This document shows positions 22,933-32,670 of a stretch of DNA of 47,281 nt, one piece after another. The DNA is taken from contig JAZSOH010000028.1 in NCBI GenBank assembly GCA_045536815.1, forward strand, positions 1 to 47,281, written 5' to 3'. The stretch is from UMGS1279 sp045536815 (GTDB lineage Bacteria > Bacillota > Clostridia > Oscillospirales > Acutalibacteraceae). The notes below the pieces were generated by a model, which ran no database searches, was not told the DNA's origin, and worked only from the letters and a program-made list of their open reading frames with translations. Both the position numbers and the translations under genes were made by a program. Numbering within the stretch: position 1 is the stretch's first letter; each line of letters begins with the position of its first letter.

Positions 22933-25900
22933 GTGCTTATTAAATCTATTGACATAGTAGGATTTAAGTCTTTTGCGGACAAAACTACACTTAAGTTTGG
23001 CAAGGGACTTACTGCCGTTGTTGGCCCTAACGGAAGCGGTAAAAGTAACGTTTCTGATGCGGTTCGTTGGGTACTCGGTGAACAGTCTACCAAAAGCCTG
23101 CGCGGTACAAGTATGGAGGACGTTATTTTTAGCGGTACCTCTACCCGTAAACCTCATGGGTTTTGCGAGGTAACCATACATTTTGATAATACCGACCGCA
23201 GTTTAAGATTTAATGATGATAACGTTTCGGTTACACGCCGTTTTTACCGCTCACACGAGGGTGAATATATGATTAACGGCGCCGCTGTAAGACTTAAAGA
23301 TGTTCATGAGTTATTTATGGATACAGGTCTTGGCAGAGACGGTTATTCTATGATTGGTCAGGGTAAGGTTGACGCTATAGTTAACTCCAAATCTAACGAG
23401 AGAAGAGATATTTTCGAAGAGGCTTCGGGTATTTCCCGTTACCGCTACAGAAAAATTGACGCGGGAAGAAGGCTTGACGCGGCAGAGGAAAATTTGCTTC
23501 GTCTTCGCGATATACTTGAAGAACTTAAAAGCAGAGTAGGTCCACTTAAAGAGCAGTCAGAAAAGGCAGAAAAGTTTTTGGTTTTAGCCGAGACCAAAAA
23601 GGAACTTGAAATTGGACTTTGGACCAATATGCTAAACGATTCTAAAGAGGCTTTTAGAAATCAGGAGAGCAAAATTTTAATTGCAAGTGAACAGTATAAA
23701 AAAATTGAGAATGAACTTTTAGATTTTGATGCAACTGTTGAAAAGAATAATGCCGATTTTGCGGCCGCTACAGTTAAAATCGACGAACTTAAAAATGAAA
23801 TTTCGGCGAGTGAAGAAGGTATCGCCCGTATAGAAGGCGAGATAAACGTAATTCGTCTTAGCATAGCGCACAATAACGAAAATATAGGCAGACTTAAAGG
23901 CAAACTTGAAAGCTTGGAAAATTCGGGAGAGACTGCCGCTAACCAAATTGAAGCTAAGAAAAAGGCGATTTTGGAGTTTGAAACTAAAAAGGAGCTTTTA
24001 AATAAAGAGGCACTTGAGGTTTCAAATAGCCTTTCTGTTTTAATTCAAAGCAGCGAAGCGCTTTCAAGAAAGCTTGAAGAAAAGGCGCTTGAGCTTAATG
24101 CAATTTCTCTTAAAATTTCAGAAAACAAGGTAAATCTTGTTACTGCAGAGTCATCTAAAGGTGAAATCGCCGCACGAGAGGGCACTGTTGATATAGCTAT
24201 TCAGGAAAAAGAAAAAGAGCTCAGGGAACTGGAAAAAGAGCAGGGTGAACTATCGAGTGACCTTGAAAGATGTAATGATGCGATTACATCTTCGGGAAAT
24301 AGTATAAAAGGTTATGAGATGAGGCTTGAAAGCCGCAAAAAAACGGTAGACGAGCTTAAAGACACGATAGATAAAATGAATCTTGATATTTCCGAAAACG
24401 AGCGTAGGGCGAAGATACTTGAGGACCTTGAGAGCAGTATGGAGGGTTATCAAAGCGCGGTAAAGGCTTGTATACAAGAATCGGAAAAGGGATTTTTAAG
24501 GGGTATTCATGGCCCTGTTTCAATGCTTATTGATGTACCTAAGGAATATGCAGTTGCTATAGAAATTGCCCTTGGTGCCGCAGCTCAAAACATTGTTTGC
24601 GAAACTGAGAGCGATGCCAAAAAGGCTATAAGCTTTCTTAAAGCAAACAATAAGGGCAGAGCAACATTTTTACCTATTACTGCAATTAAGGGCCGTAGCT
24701 TTAACGAAACCGGACTAGATAACGCTTATGGTTATGTTGGCGTTGCAAGTGAGCTTATAAATTTTGATAAAAAGTATAATGAAATTTTTGACTATCTTTT
24801 AGGCCGTACTGTTGTTGCAGAGGATTTGGATTCGGCAACAAACATTGCTAAAAAATACGGCTATCGCTTTAAGGTTGTTTCCTTGGATGGACAGGTTGTA
24901 AACCAAGGTGGTTCGCTAACAGGCGGCTCGCTTAACAAAAACATAGGTCTTTTAAGCCGTTCGGGTGATATTTTGGCCCTTAAAGAAAAGGCTAAAAAGC
25001 TTAGAGAAAAGCTTAAAGAGAAGGAAAGTCTTTACGAAAACGCCGTTTCAGCACTTTCATCGGTTGAGGCAGACATTTTGGCCGTTAAGAGCGAGGGCAC
25101 AACCGCAAACGAAGATAAAATTCGTGTTGAGGGTGAAATTCGCCGCGTTTCGCAGCTTATAGCTGCCGCAAAAATTTCTCTTGCATCTTTGAATGACGAG
25201 AAAGAAAATGGCAAAAACAGGCTTTTAGAGCTTGGAAAGATTATTTTGGCTTCAAATAGTGAGATTGAAAAGCTTACTGTCGAGCAAGAGAAAATAAAAA
25301 AAGAAATGGAAGAGGCAAATGGCGGCAGAGATACAACTGCCGACGAAAGAACAGCCCTTACCAATAAGCTTACCGAACTCAGACTTTCAGTTTCAACTAT
25401 TGATAGAGATATTGAAACCGAAAAGAGCGGCGTTAAGGCTCTTGAGATGTCTATTGGCGGAAGTAATGAACGTTTCGGCGCAGTAACTGCCGAGATAGAG
25501 GGAATTTCAAATTCTAATAAAGAGTTAGAAGAAAATATCACCGCTCTTTGCCAGAAAATTGAGGATACTAAACGTGACATTGAGGACAAAAAGAGCGAGG
25601 TTGAAAATCAAATCGCTTTAAGAAACAGTGTCGAGGCATCCTCTTTTGACATTCGCCAAAAGGAAAAGGAAAAAACAAGCGAGAGGGAACGTATTAACGG
25701 TGAGCTTGAACGTCTTCGCGCCAAGAAGGAAACTATGGAGCAGGAGCTTGACGAGATTATTCGTAAGCTATACGATGAGTATCAACTAACCCGTACCGAA
25801 GCAGAAGAACTTGATATAAAGCTTGAAAATCCTGCCGAGGCCAAAAAGCTTTTGGCAGAGACCAAGGCTAAAATCAGGGCGCTTGGTAACGTTAATGTTG

Positions 25901-26508
25901 CCGCTATTGAAGAGTATAAAGAGGTTGGCGAAAGGTATGAATTTATGTCGGCCCAAATTGAGGATGTAGAAAAAACCAAAGCCGAACTAAATCTTTTAAT
26001 TGCCGACCTTACCGAACAAATGCAAAGAATGTTTATGGAGGGCTTTGAGCGTATAGGTGAAAACTTCTCCAAAATATTTGTGGATATGTTTGGCGGCGGT
26101 CATGCAGAGCTAAAGCTTTCTGACCCGAGCGACCCGCTTCAAAGCGGAATTGAGATTATTGCAAAGCTTCCCGGCAAGAACGTGCCTAGCCTTGAGGGAC
26201 TTTCGGGTGGTGAAAAAGCCCTTATTGCAATTTCAATTTATTTTGCAATTATGCAGGTTAATGCTCCGCCGTTTTGTTTCCTTGATGAGGTTGAAACCGC
26301 TTTAGACGATATCAATGTTGAGCGTTTTGCAAACTATATGAAACAATCTAAGCTTGATACACAGTTTATTTGTATTACCCACCGCCGCGGCACAATGGAA
26401 GCTGCAGATATGCTTTATGGTGTAACAATGCAAGAGAAGGGTGTAACAAAGCTTATTGAGCTTAACGTTACTCAGCTTGAAATGGATTTAAAGGCTCTTG
26501 AAAAATAG
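22933..26508 (+). CDS. smc: Chromosome partition protein SMC
   Basis: The 1191-residue condensin ATPase has Walker A GPNGSGKSN at residues 31-39 and two long coiled-coil arms rich in Glu/Lys. A hinge domain spans about 520-640 (FLRGIHGPVSMLIDVP, then KFKVVSLDGQVVNQGGS-like elements). The signature LSGGEKALIAIS is at about 1090, with Walker B FCFLDEVETALDD nearby. It works with ScpA and ScpB to compact and segregate chromosomes. The start is GTG 22933, with TTGGAG 7 bases upstream; a longer in-frame start at 22897 lies inside the previous gene without a site. Confidence 0.98.
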   Translation: MLIKSIDIVGFKSFADKTTLKFGKGLTAVVGPNGSGKSNVSDAVRWVLGEQSTKSLRGTSMEDVIFSGTSTRKPHGFCEVTIHFDNTDRSLRFNDDNVSVTRRFYRSHEGEYMINGAAVRLKDVHELFMDTGLGRDGYSMIGQGKVDAIVNSKSNERRDIFEEASGISRYRYRKIDAGRRLDAAEENLLRLRDILEELKSRVGPLKEQSEKAEKFLVLAETKKELEIGLWTNMLNDSKEAFRNQESKILIASEQYKKIENELLDFDATVEKNNADFAAATVKIDELKNEISASEEGIARIEGEINVIRLSIAHNNENIGRLKGKLESLENSGETAANQIEAKKKAILEFETKKELLNKEALEVSNSLSVLIQSSEALSRKLEEKALELNAISLKISENKVNLVTAESSKGEIAAREGTVDIAIQEKEKELRELEKEQGELSSDLERCNDAITSSGNSIKGYEMRLESRKKTVDELKDTIDKMNLDISENERRAKILEDLESSMEGYQSAVKACIQESEKGFLRGIHGPVSMLIDVPKEYAVAIEIALGAAAQNIVCETESDAKKAISFLKANNKGRATFLPITAIKGRSFNETGLDNAYGYVGVASELINFDKKYNEIFDYLLGRTVVAEDLDSATNIAKKYGYRFKVVSLDGQVVNQGGSLTGGSLNKNIGLLSRSGDILALKEKAKKLREKLKEKESLYENAVSALSSVEADILAVKSEGTTANEDKIRVEGEIRRVSQLIAAAKISLASLNDEKENGKNRLLELGKIILASNSEIEKLTVEQEKIKKEMEEANGGRDTTADERTALTNKLTELRLSVSTIDRDIETEKSGVKALEMSIGGSNERFGAVTAEIEGISNSNKELEENITALCQKIEDTKRDIEDKKSEVENQIALRNSVEASSFDIRQKEKEKTSERERINGELERLRAKKETMEQELDEIIRKLYDEYQLTRTEAEELDIKLENPAEAKKLLAETKAKIRALGNVNVAAIEEYKEVGERYEFMSAQIEDVEKTKAELNLLIADLTEQMQRMFMEGFERIGENFSKIFVDMFGGGHAELKLSDPSDPLQSGIEIIAKLPGKNVPSLEGLSGGEKALIAISIYFAIMQVNAPPFCFLDEVETALDDINVERFANYMKQSKLDTQFICITHRRGTMEAADMLYGVTMQEKGVTKLIELNVTQLEMDLKALEK

Positions 26509-26541
26509 GGCACTTAGTAATTAGCAAATAGGGGAATTTTA

Positions 26542-27453
26542 ATGGGACTTTTTTCTAAAATCAAAAACGGCCTAAAAAAAACAAGCAGTTCTTTTGTAAA
26601 TGCAGTAGGCTCGGTTTTAGGCGGCTTTACGAAAATTGATGAAGAACTTTTTGAAGAGCTTGAAGAAAATTTAATACTTTGCGATATAGGCACAAAAACC
26701 TCTTTAAAAATTTGCGAAACATTAAGGCAAAAGGTAAAGGAAGAAAAGGTTACCGACCCTGCCGTTATAAAGAAAATGCTTAAAGACATTATTTATGATA
26801 TGGTTTCGGGTGAAAACGGTATAGATTTTTCTAAAAAGCCTACTGTTATTTTGGTTATAGGTGTTAACGGCGTAGGAAAAACTACAAGTATAGGAAAAAT
26901 GGCCGCAAATTTTAAAAGCTTAGGCAAACAGGTTGTTTTGGGTGCCGCCGATACTTTTCGTGCTGCCGCTATAGAACAGCTAGAGGTTTGGAGTGAGCGC
27001 GCAGGGGTTCCAATGGTTAAAAGCGTTGAGGGAACAGACCCCGCTTCAGTTGTCTTCGATACCCTTGCTTCTGCAAAGGCAAGGGGCGCCGACGTTGTAA
27101 TTTGTGATACTGCGGGAAGGCTTCATAATAAGAAAAATCTTATGGACGAACTTGCCAAAATTAACAGGGTTATTGACCGCGCTATCGATGACGGCAAAAA
27201 AGAGACCTTGCTTGTTTTAGACGCGGCAACGGGACAAAATGCGGTTAATCAGGCGAGACAGTTTAGTGAGGTTTGCGACATTACAGGTATAATTTTAACC
27301 AAGCTTGACGGTACCGCGCATGGCGGTGTTGTTATAAGCATTATGGACGAGCTAGGGATTCCCGTTAAGCTTATTGGTGTAGGGGAGCAAATTGACGATC
27401 TTATGCCGTTTGATGCAAGGGAATTTACCGACGGACTTTTTGGTGAGGAGTAG
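26542..27453 (+). CDS. ftsY: Signal recognition particle receptor FtsY
   Basis: The 303-residue GTPase docks the SRP-ribosome complex at the membrane. It consists of the NG domain only: the helical N part (1 to about 95), then G1 GVNGVGKTTSIGK, GAADTFRAAAIEQLEVW, DTAGRLHNKKNLMDEL and TKLDGTAHGGVVI. The acidic A domain of enteric FtsY is missing, as usual in Firmicutes; a basic amphipathic N-terminus (GLFSKIKNGLKKTSSSF) probably touches the membrane. It follows smc, the conserved order. Confidence 0.97.
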   Translation: MGLFSKIKNGLKKTSSSFVNAVGSVLGGFTKIDEELFEELEENLILCDIGTKTSLKICETLRQKVKEEKVTDPAVIKKMLKDIIYDMVSGENGIDFSKKPTVILVIGVNGVGKTTSIGKMAANFKSLGKQVVLGAADTFRAAAIEQLEVWSERAGVPMVKSVEGTDPASVVFDTLASAKARGADVVICDTAGRLHNKKNLMDELAKINRVIDRAIDDGKKETLLVLDAATGQNAVNQARQFSEVCDITGIILTKLDGTAHGGVVISIMDELGIPVKLIGVGEQIDDLMPFDAREFTDGLFGEE

Positions 27454-27456
27454 AAT

Positions 27457-28053
27457 ATGAAATTTATTCTTGCTACAAAAAATCAAAAGAAATTAAATGA
27501 ACTTAAAAGAATATTAGAGCCTATTGGTTGTTCGGTTATATCCGAAAAGGATTTAAGCGAGCCTCTTTGCGAGGTGGTTGAGGATGCCGACACATTTGAG
27601 GGAAATGCTCTTTTAAAAGCTCGAAGCGCAATGAAAGCAACAGGACTTGCCGCTATAGCCGATGATTCGGGACTTTGTGTTGACTATCTTGACGGCGCAC
27701 CGGGTGTATATTCCGCAAGATATGCCGGAGAAGAACACGATGATGAGAAGAACAATCAAAAGCTTTTAGCGGCTTTAAGCGGCCTTCCAAAAGAAAAGAG
27801 AACGGCATATTTTGTTAGCGCTGTTGCAGTAGTTTTCCCAAATGGAAAGGAATTTACCGTTAGGGGAGAATGTAAGGGTTATATTGCAAACGAAAAGAAA
27901 GGCGAAAACGGTTTTGGCTACGACCCGCTTTTTATAAGCAAAAAGGGCTGTTTTGGAAACCTTACCGCTGAGGAAAAAGATTCAATTAGTCATAGAGGTA
28001 AGGCTCTTAGAAAAATGGCCGAAAAACTTAAAAACGAATATTTGAATAAATAA
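27457..28053 (+). CDS. rdgB: XTP/dITP diphosphatase (non-canonical purine NTP pyrophosphatase)
   Basis: The 198-residue enzyme hydrolyses dITP, ITP and XTP to monophosphates and so keeps damaged purines out of nucleic acids. The Ham1/RdgB pattern is complete: ILATKNQKKLNELKRILE at the start, TFEGNALLKARSA, AIADDSGLCVDYLDGAPGVY, GENGFGYDPLF and SHRGKALRKM. The ATG follows the ftsY stop by 3 bases (GAGGAG in the end of ftsY), so the two are coupled. Confidence 0.96.
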   Translation: MKFILATKNQKKLNELKRILEPIGCSVISEKDLSEPLCEVVEDADTFEGNALLKARSAMKATGLAAIADDSGLCVDYLDGAPGVYSARYAGEEHDDEKNNQKLLAALSGLPKEKRTAYFVSAVAVVFPNGKEFTVRGECKGYIANEKKGENGFGYDPLFISKKGCFGNLTAEEKDSISHRGKALRKMAEKLKNEYLNK

Positions 28054-28065
28054 AGGACTGAAAAT

Positions 28066-28374
28066 ATGTTAACAAGTAAACAAAGAGCACAGCTTCGCTC
28101 TTTAGCAAATAATCTTGATGCGATTTTTCAAGTTGGTAAGGGCGGAGTAAATGAGCAACTTATTCGCCAGGTTGACGAAACACTTGAAAAGCGTGAACTT
28201 ATTAAACTTACCGCTTTAGAAAATTGTCCACAGTCTTCTAAAGAGGCGGCCGAGCTTATTTCTAAGGCGGTTGGCTGCGACACCGTTCAGGTTATCGGCA
28301 GAAAATTTGTGCTTTATCGCGAGAGCAAAGAGAATAAACAAATTGTCTTGGTGAAAAGCAGTGGAAAAAAATAA
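28066..28374 (+). CDS. yhbY: YhbY-family RNA-binding protein (CRM domain)
   Basis: The 102-residue protein has a single CRM (CRS1-YhbY) domain: MLTSKQRAQLRSLANNLDAI, FQVGKGGVNEQLIRQVDE and VIGRKFVLYRES. YhbY proteins bind pre-50S particles and assist ribosome assembly. It lies just upstream of nadD, as in many Firmicutes (the yqeH-yqeI-nadD-yqeK-rsfS group), and its end overlaps the nadD-yqeK start by 14 bases. Confidence 0.93.
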   Translation: MLTSKQRAQLRSLANNLDAIFQVGKGGVNEQLIRQVDETLEKRELIKLTALENCPQSSKEAAELISKAVGCDTVQVIGRKFVLYRESKENKQIVLVKSSGKK

Positions 28375-29581
28375 AAATGTTGCAATATTTGGCGGAGCTT
28401 TTAATCCACCCCACATAGGGCATATTATGATGGTGAGCGAACTGTCAAAACGGGGACAGTTCGATGAAATTTTGGTTATACCAAGCAAGGTTTCTCCGCA
28501 TAAAATTGGATATTTTGCTCCTGAAGAAGATAGGCTTTTCATGTCGAAGCTTGCCTTTTCGAATATAGAAAAGGTAAAGGTTTTAGACATTGAACTTAAA
28601 ATGTCGGGCAAAAGCTACACGCTTTTAACCCTTAATGAGCTAAGAAAAAGCGAAATAACAAAGCCAACGCTTGTAATAGGGGCGGATAGTCTTTTAGATT
28701 TCCATAAGTGGTATAATTTTGAGGAAATTTTAAAAATGGCAAAACTGCTCGTTTATAAAAGAGCGGGAATAAAAAATGAAGAAATTTCAAAAGCCAAAGA
28801 AAATTTAGAGGGTCTTGGCGGTGAAATCTCCATTTTAGATATTTGCCCGCCTGATATATCCTCCACCACTGTTAGAAATTATGCTTTAAACGGGAAGGAA
28901 CCGGAGGGTTTAATTTCTAAAGAGGTTTGGAATTATATTATGGATAAAAAGCTTTATTCGTATTGCGGGTTCATTGAACCGCAGTTTTTTGATGAATGTA
29001 TAGAGTTTCGCGCCGAGTTTGATGAAATAGTTGAGCTTTTAAAGGAGCATCTTACCGAAAAAAGATTTTATCATACACTTTCTGTTGCAAAGGAAGCGGT
29101 TAAACTTGCTAAAATGTACGGCGCCGATACAAAAAGGGCGTTTTTAGCAGGGCTTTTGCACGATATTTGTAAAGATATGACGGGCGAAACCCAGTTGAAA
29201 ATGTTTTCTGAGTTTGGTATAATATTAGACAGTTTAGTTTTGAATGCGCCAAAGCTTTGGCATTCTTTTCTTGGTGCTGAGTATATTAAAAATAAACTTT
29301 CGATAAAAGACCAGGAAATTATTGATGCAGTAAGGTATCATACGACAGCGGCGGCGGGTATGACTTTGTTACAAAAGATTCTATATATTGCCGACTTTAC
29401 TTCGGAAGAAAGAAACTATGATGGTGTTGAACTCATGCGCGAGGCGGCATATACTTCAATGGAAAAAGCAATGTATGAAGCGCTTTTGTTTTCGGTTAAC
29501 GATTTAAAAGAAAAGGGAAAGCCCGTGCATCCTGACACAATGGCGGCCTTTTTAGAGGCAAAAAGTATTTATTTGAAATGA
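28361..29581 (+). CDS. Fused nicotinate-nucleotide adenylyltransferase NadD and HD-domain Ap4A hydrolase YqeK
   Basis: The single frame of 406 residues encodes two enzymes that are normally separate. Residues 1 to about 200 are NadD, making deamido-NAD: VAIFGGAFNPPHIGHIMM, VIPSKVSPHK, LVIGADSLLDFHKW and DISSTTVRNYALNG. Residues of about 215-400 are YqeK, an HD phosphohydrolase that cleaves Ap4A symmetrically: RFYHTLSVAKEAVKLA, AGLLHDICKDM (His267-Asp268), LWHSFLGAEYI and VRYHTTAAAGM. The GTG start has GGTGA 6 bases upstream and overlaps yhbY. No stop or frameshift lies between the halves. Both halves retain the key residues. Confidence 0.94.
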   Translation: MEKNKNVAIFGGAFNPPHIGHIMMVSELSKRGQFDEILVIPSKVSPHKIGYFAPEEDRLFMSKLAFSNIEKVKVLDIELKMSGKSYTLLTLNELRKSEITKPTLVIGADSLLDFHKWYNFEEILKMAKLLVYKRAGIKNEEISKAKENLEGLGGEISILDICPPDISSTTVRNYALNGKEPEGLISKEVWNYIMDKKLYSYCGFIEPQFFDECIEFRAEFDEIVELLKEHLTEKRFYHTLSVAKEAVKLAKMYGADTKRAFLAGLLHDICKDMTGETQLKMFSEFGIILDSLVLNAPKLWHSFLGAEYIKNKLSIKDQEIIDAVRYHTTAAAGMTLLQKILYIADFTSEERNYDGVELMREAAYTSMEKAMYEALLFSVNDLKEKGKPVHPDTMAAFLEAKSIYLK

Positions 29582-29590
29582 GGTAATTTT

Positions 29591-29938
29591 TTGAAGGGCT
29601 ACGACATATTGAAACTTGCCGTAAAAGCACTTGAAGATAAAAAAGGTGCAGATATAAAGGTTATTAAAACCGAGTCGGTTACGGTTATTGCCGATTATTT
29701 TGTTCTTGTAACCGCAACCTCTAACCCACATATAAGGGCACTTAGCGAAGCGGCCCAAGAGGTGCTTTCTTTAAATGGTGTAGAACCCGACCATATAGAA
29801 GGCAGAACAACAGGTTGGGTGCTTCTTGATTACGGCGATGTAATTATAAATGTTATGGACACAAAAAACCGCGATTTTTATGCGCTTGAGCACACCTTTA
29901 GCGACGCGGAAGAAATAGATATAAACGAAATTTTATAA
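29591..29938 (+). CDS. rsfS: Ribosomal silencing factor RsfS
   Basis: The 115-residue protein binds L14 and blocks subunit joining when nutrients are short. Motifs: KADIKVIKTESVTVIADYFVL-type region (GADIKVIKTESVTV, ADYFVLVTATSNPHIRAL), VEPDHIEGRTTGWVLLDYGD and VINVMDTKNRDFYALE. The TTG start has GAGGT 7 bases upstream. It follows yqeK, the standard nadD-yqeK-rsfS order, and is followed by leuS. Confidence 0.95.
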   Translation: MKGYDILKLAVKALEDKKGADIKVIKTESVTVIADYFVLVTATSNPHIRALSEAAQEVLSLNGVEPDHIEGRTTGWVLLDYGDVIINVMDTKNRDFYALEHTFSDAEEIDINEIL

Positions 29939-29968
29939 CAGCAAAAATTTATTCAAGGGATGAGTAAA

Positions 29969-32374
29969 ATGAAATACGATTATACTTCAGTTGAAAAAAA
30001 GTGGCAAAAAATTTGGGATGATACAAAGGCTTTTGCAGCTAAGGACGATTTTAACGCGCCTAAGTTTTATGGTCTTGTTGAATTCCCTTATCCTTCGGGA
30101 CAGGGTCTTCATGTTGGACATCCTCGCTCATACACGGCTTTAGATATTGTTTCAAGAAAGAAAAGGCTCGAAGGGTTTAATGTTTTATATCCTATGGGCT
30201 TTGATGCTTTCGGTCTTCCCACCGAAAACTTTGCAATTAAAAACCATATTCATCCGGAAATTGTTACAAAACAAAATATTGCAAACTTTAAAAAACAGCT
30301 TAAATCTTTAGGCTTTTCGTTTGACTGGGATAGAGAAATTGATACCACCGACCCTGATTATTATAAGTGGACTCAGTGGATTTTCCTTCGCCTTTTTGAA
30401 AAGGGTCTTGCCTACAAAAAGGAAATGTCGGTTAACTGGTGTACCTCTTGTAAATGTGTTTTGGCTAACGAAGAGGTAGTTGGCGGCGTTTGTGAAAGAT
30501 GTGGCAGCGAGGTTGTTCGTAAGGTTAAAAGTCAGTGGATGCTTAAAATTACCGACTATGCCGAAAAGCTTTTAGACGGTCTTGACACGGTTGATTTTAT
30601 TGATAGAGTAAAAGCTCAGCAAAGGAACTGGATTGGTCGTTCGACCGGTGCAGAAATCAATTTTAAAACAACAACGGGCGACACACTTACTGTTTATTCA
30701 ACCCGTCCCGACACACTTTTTGGCGCAACATATATGGTTATTGCCCCCGAGCATCCTTTAATTGATGAGTGGAAGGATAGCCTTAAAAATTACGATGACA
30801 TATTAGAGTATCGCGAAAAGGCTTCAAGAAAATCTGACTTTGAGCGTACCGAGGTTGCTAAGGAAAAAACAGGTGTTATGCTTTCGGGCGTTTCGGCTAT
30901 TAACCCTGTAAACCAAAAAGAAATTCCTATTTTTGTTTCAGACTACGTACTTATTTCTTACGGAACGGGTGCAATTATGGCAGTTCCCGCTCACGATACA
31001 CGCGACTATGAGTTTGCGAAAGAGTTCTCACTTCCTATGGTTCAGGTTGTAAAGGGCGGCGACATTGAAAAAGAAGCCTTTACCGACTGTGAAACAGGGG
31101 TTATGATCAATTCTGACTTCCTTGACGGACTTTCTGTAGAGCAGGCAAAGGTTAAAATTGCCGAGTGGCTTGCCGAAAAGGGTGTTGGTCAAAGTAAGGT
31201 TAATTATAAGCTTCGTGACTGGGTTTTCTCCCGTCAAAGATATTGGGGCGAGCCTATTCCTATCGTTTGTTGCGATAAATGTGGCTTTGTTCCGCTTAAA
31301 ACTGAAGATTTGCCGCTTGTTTTACCTAATGTAGAGTCTTATGAGCCTACCGAAAATGGTGAATCTCCGCTTGCCAAAATCACCGACTGGGTTAATACAA
31401 CCTGTCCTAAGTGTGGCGGTAAAGCAAAAAGAGAAACCGATACAATGCCTCAGTGGGCAGGTTCTTCTTGGTATTTCCTTCGTTATATTGACCCCAAAAA
31501 TGATGATATGTTTGCGGCTAAGGAAAAGCTTTCATACTGGCTTCCTGTTGACTGGTATAACGGCGGTATGGAGCATACAACACTTCACCTTCTTTATAGC
31601 CGTTTTTGGCATAAGTTCCTTTATGACGAGGGCCTTGTTCCAACTGCAGAGCCTTATGCAAAACGTACCAGCCACGGTATGATTTTGGGTGAGAACGGCG
31701 AGAAGATGAGCAAATCCAGGGGAAATGTTGTTAACCCTGATGATATTGTTCGTGATTACGGTGCCGACACAATGCGCCTTTATGAAATGTTTATAGGCGA
31801 CTTTGAAAAGGCTGCTCCTTGGAGCTCGAACTCTATTAAAGGCTGTAAGCGTTTCCTTGAAAGAGTATGGAATCTTTTAGATATAGTTAACGATAATACC
31901 GGCTACAGTGAAAAGCTTGAATCGGCTTTCCACCGTGCAATCAAAAAGGTTTCTGAGGATATTGAAACCCTTAAAATGAACACCGCCATAGCAACTCTTA
32001 TGGCGCTGCTTAATGATATAAATTCTGTCGGAAGTATTACAAAAGACGAGTTTAAGACATTTATAATTCTTCTTAACCCCTTTGCGCCCCATATGACCGA
32101 GGAGCTTTGGGAGCTTGCAGGATTTGAGGGTGTTTTGAATAAGACCTGTTGGCCAAAATACGATGAGGCAAAATGTAAGGATAGCAAAATTGAAATTGTT
32201 GTTCAAATTTGCGGAAAAATTAAGGCAAAGCTTATGGTTGACGCTGAAATTTCTGCAGAAGATGCAATAAGCCTTGCAAAAACTGACGAAAAAGTTAAAA
32301 ACGAATTAGAGGGTAAACAAATAATTAAGGAGATTTATGTACCCAAAAAGCTTGTTAATATAGTGGCAAAATAA
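29969..32374 (+). CDS. leuS: Leucine-tRNA ligase
   Basis: The 801-residue class I synthetase attaches leucine to tRNA-Leu. The HIGH motif is HVGH in FPYPSGQGLHVGHPRSYTA (about 40-57). The CP1 editing domain is present with TTIYSTRPDTLFG-type sequence (LTVYSTRPDTLFGATYMV), and KMSKS is at residues 579-583. Two CxxC pairs in the insertion (CTSCKCV/CERCG) may bind zinc. The start ATG 29969 is chosen because AAGGG lies 9 bases upstream and abuts the alternative ATG 29960. No T-box leader is seen; it is read from the upstream operon. Confidence 0.97.
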   Translation: MKYDYTSVEKKWQKIWDDTKAFAAKDDFNAPKFYGLVEFPYPSGQGLHVGHPRSYTALDIVSRKKRLEGFNVLYPMGFDAFGLPTENFAIKNHIHPEIVTKQNIANFKKQLKSLGFSFDWDREIDTTDPDYYKWTQWIFLRLFEKGLAYKKEMSVNWCTSCKCVLANEEVVGGVCERCGSEVVRKVKSQWMLKITDYAEKLLDGLDTVDFIDRVKAQQRNWIGRSTGAEINFKTTTGDTLTVYSTRPDTLFGATYMVIAPEHPLIDEWKDSLKNYDDILEYREKASRKSDFERTEVAKEKTGVMLSGVSAINPVNQKEIPIFVSDYVLISYGTGAIMAVPAHDTRDYEFAKEFSLPMVQVVKGGDIEKEAFTDCETGVMINSDFLDGLSVEQAKVKIAEWLAEKGVGQSKVNYKLRDWVFSRQRYWGEPIPIVCCDKCGFVPLKTEDLPLVLPNVESYEPTENGESPLAKITDWVNTTCPKCGGKAKRETDTMPQWAGSSWYFLRYIDPKNDDMFAAKEKLSYWLPVDWYNGGMEHTTLHLLYSRFWHKFLYDEGLVPTAEPYAKRTSHGMILGENGEKMSKSRGNVVNPDDIVRDYGADTMRLYEMFIGDFEKAAPWSSNSIKGCKRFLERVWNLLDIVNDNTGYSEKLESAFHRAIKKVSEDIETLKMNTAIATLMALLNDINSVGSITKDEFKTFIILLNPFAPHMTEELWELAGFEGVLNKTCWPKYDEAKCKDSKIEIVVQICGKIKAKLMVDAEISAEDAISLAKTDEKVKNELEGKQIIKEIYVPKKLVNIVAK

Positions 32375-32377
32375 TGC

Positions 32378-32406
32378 TTGACAAGAACTAGCCTTTGGTG
32401 TATAAT
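32378..32406 (+). promoter_or_regulatory. Consensus sigma-A promoter of rpsU
   Basis: A perfect TTGACA (32378-32383) and a perfect TATAAT (32401-32406) are 17 bp apart. It starts 3 bases after the leuS stop. Confidence 0.93.
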
Positions 32407-32459
32407 AATTTCCTAGAGAATATTACCCCTGCAACACTTGCGGAGGGAGGGAATAAAGT

Positions 32460-32636
32460 TTGAGTCAGGTAAGAATTAAAGAAAACGAATCTTTAGATAA
32501 CGCACTTCGTCGTTTTAAGAGAATGACACAAAAAGACGGCGTTATTCAAGAAGTACGTAAGAGAGAGCATTATGAGAAGCCCTCTGTAAAGCGTAAAAAG
32601 AAATCGGAAGCCGCTCGTAAGCGCAAATATCGTTAA
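32460..32636 (+). CDS. rpsU: 30S ribosomal protein S21
   Basis: This small gene encodes 58 residues: start TTG (32460) AGT CAG GTA..., product MSQVRIKENESLDNALRRF, then KRMTQKDGVIQEVRKREHYE and a basic tail ending KRKYR. That is the full S21 sequence pattern. S21 helps initiation near the anti-SD region. GGAGGGAGGG (32442-32451) gives a strong binding site 8 bases before the TTG. It has a perfect promoter and its own terminator, so it is a separate, strongly transcribed unit. It is easily missed because it is short and starts with TTG. Confidence 0.95.
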   Translation: MSQVRIKENESLDNALRRFKRMTQKDGVIQEVRKREHYEKPSVKRKKKSEAARKRKYR

Positions 32637-32670
32637 GATTTTGCTGAAAGCGTACCGAAAACAATGCTTA

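Noticed and set aside
25032..25589. Long open frame (185 codons) on the minus strand inside smc
   Set aside because: Ser-rich translation mirrors the Glu/Lys coiled coil of SMC on the other strand; no binding site and no family pattern.
29582..29968. Possible T-box leader before leuS
   Set aside because: The bases before leuS are occupied by rsfS; no T-box sequence or terminator is present.
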